DNA of 44,363 bases from NCBI GenBank assembly GCA_030278895.1, contig JARXKK010000010.1, positions 1 to 44,363 of the forward strand, in the 5' to 3' direction. The position numbers were made by a program, and so were the translations under genes. Within the stretch, counting starts at the first letter, position 1; each line of letters starts with the position of its first letter. The stretch is from Acidobacteriota bacterium (GTDB lineage: Bacteria; Acidobacteriota; Thermoanaerobaculia; UBA5066). This document shows positions 44,191 through 44,363 of the stretch, piece after piece. Under the pieces are notes generated by a model. The model was given only the letters and a program-made list of their open reading frames with translations, made no database searches and was not told the DNA's origin.

Positions 44191-44223
44191 TGAGAACCTA
44201 GCGTCGAAGGCTCTGCCGCTGCG

Positions 44224-44363
44224 CTATTCGGCCCAGAGCACGAGACCCGTCTCGTTCGGGTGCGACTGAAGCGAGTGCCTGGGGCGGACGCGCACCGAAT
44301 AGCCTCTTCGGTCGTCGGCGGGCCGCGTGACCGTGGCGGCGAACGTCGCCGTGCCGTCGAGGC
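44224..44363 (-). CDS. Alpha-glucan phosphorylase, C-terminal fragment (runs off the window)
   Basis: The last 45 codons are visible on the minus strand, ending with a TAG at 44226-44224. RRGYSVRVRPRH followed by NETGLVLWAE matches the C-terminal strand of maltodextrin/glycogen phosphorylases (GYTVRVVPxHP ... E-GLIRWA). The enzyme would release glucose-1-phosphate from alpha-1,4-glucan; its catalytic part lies outside the window. It converges with rex, with a 33-bp gap and no obvious terminator. Confidence 0.7.
   Translation of the reverse strand, partial: LDGTATFAATVTRPADDRRGYSVRVRPRHSLQSHPNETGLVLWAE

Noticed and set aside
44191-44223. Terminator between rex and the phosphorylase gene
   Set aside because: No stable inverted repeat or U-run could be seen in the 33-bp gap.

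Overview
A high-GC window from a diderm, respiring bacterium. The periplasmic/outer-membrane repertoire (cyclic beta-glucan synthase, DUF5916-type beta-barrel, c-type cytochrome), the NADH dehydrogenase operon and the many small chromosomal operons suggest an uncultured Acidobacteriota-like lineage. That placement is inference from gene content, not a phylogenetic result. No phage, IS element or CRISPR array was seen; this is ordinary chromosome. No gene-free stretch exceeds about 270 bases.

Layout. (1) 1-2717, minus strand: a housekeeping/repair operon with an unknown small protein, a pterin synthase of the eukaryote-like PTPS type, SurE, protein-isoaspartate methyltransferase (Pcm), acylphosphatase, and the first 22 codons of a response regulator. 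(2) 2839-7334, plus strand: a small membrane protein, a TMTC-like membrane glycosyltransferase with TPRs, then an acyl-CoA dehydrogenase translationally coupled to an APH-like kinase (a split ACAD11-like pair). (3) 7353-16702, minus strand: a 2751-residue cyclic beta-1,2-glucan synthase preceded by an exported glutamate-racemase-like protein. (4) 16779-23189: a duplicated di-haem cytochrome, two decayed VOC genes, an S9 peptidase and a DUF5916 outer-membrane-type protein whose signal peptide appears to be out of frame. (5) 23204-27710, minus strand: tRNA-Leu(CAG)-rnr-der-merR, then tRNA-Pro(GGG), with recognisable promoters for both tRNAs. (6) 27724-32531, minus strand: a tightly coupled operon of a GT2 glycosyltransferase, polysaccharide deacetylase, FabD-like acyltransferase, FabG-like reductase, ACP, hotdog dehydratase-like protein and a receiver-PilZ protein, with no ketosynthase. 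(7) 32587-44190, plus strand: nuoA-E-F-G-H-J-K-L-M-N-rex, lacking nuoB, C, D and I. (8) The C-terminus of an alpha-glucan phosphorylase, convergent with rex.

The strongest regulatory signal is a near-perfect Rex operator (32562-32579) in the 55-bp divergent gap between the acyl/glycan operon and nuoA, with rex itself as the last gene of the nuo operon. This predicts an NADH-sensing loop that could also touch the divergent operon. The most unexpected structural signal is a degenerate AT-rich element of about 24 nt (core GATTTCTTnGAA), found inside rnr, the FabD-like gene and nuoG on both strands and in different reading frames.
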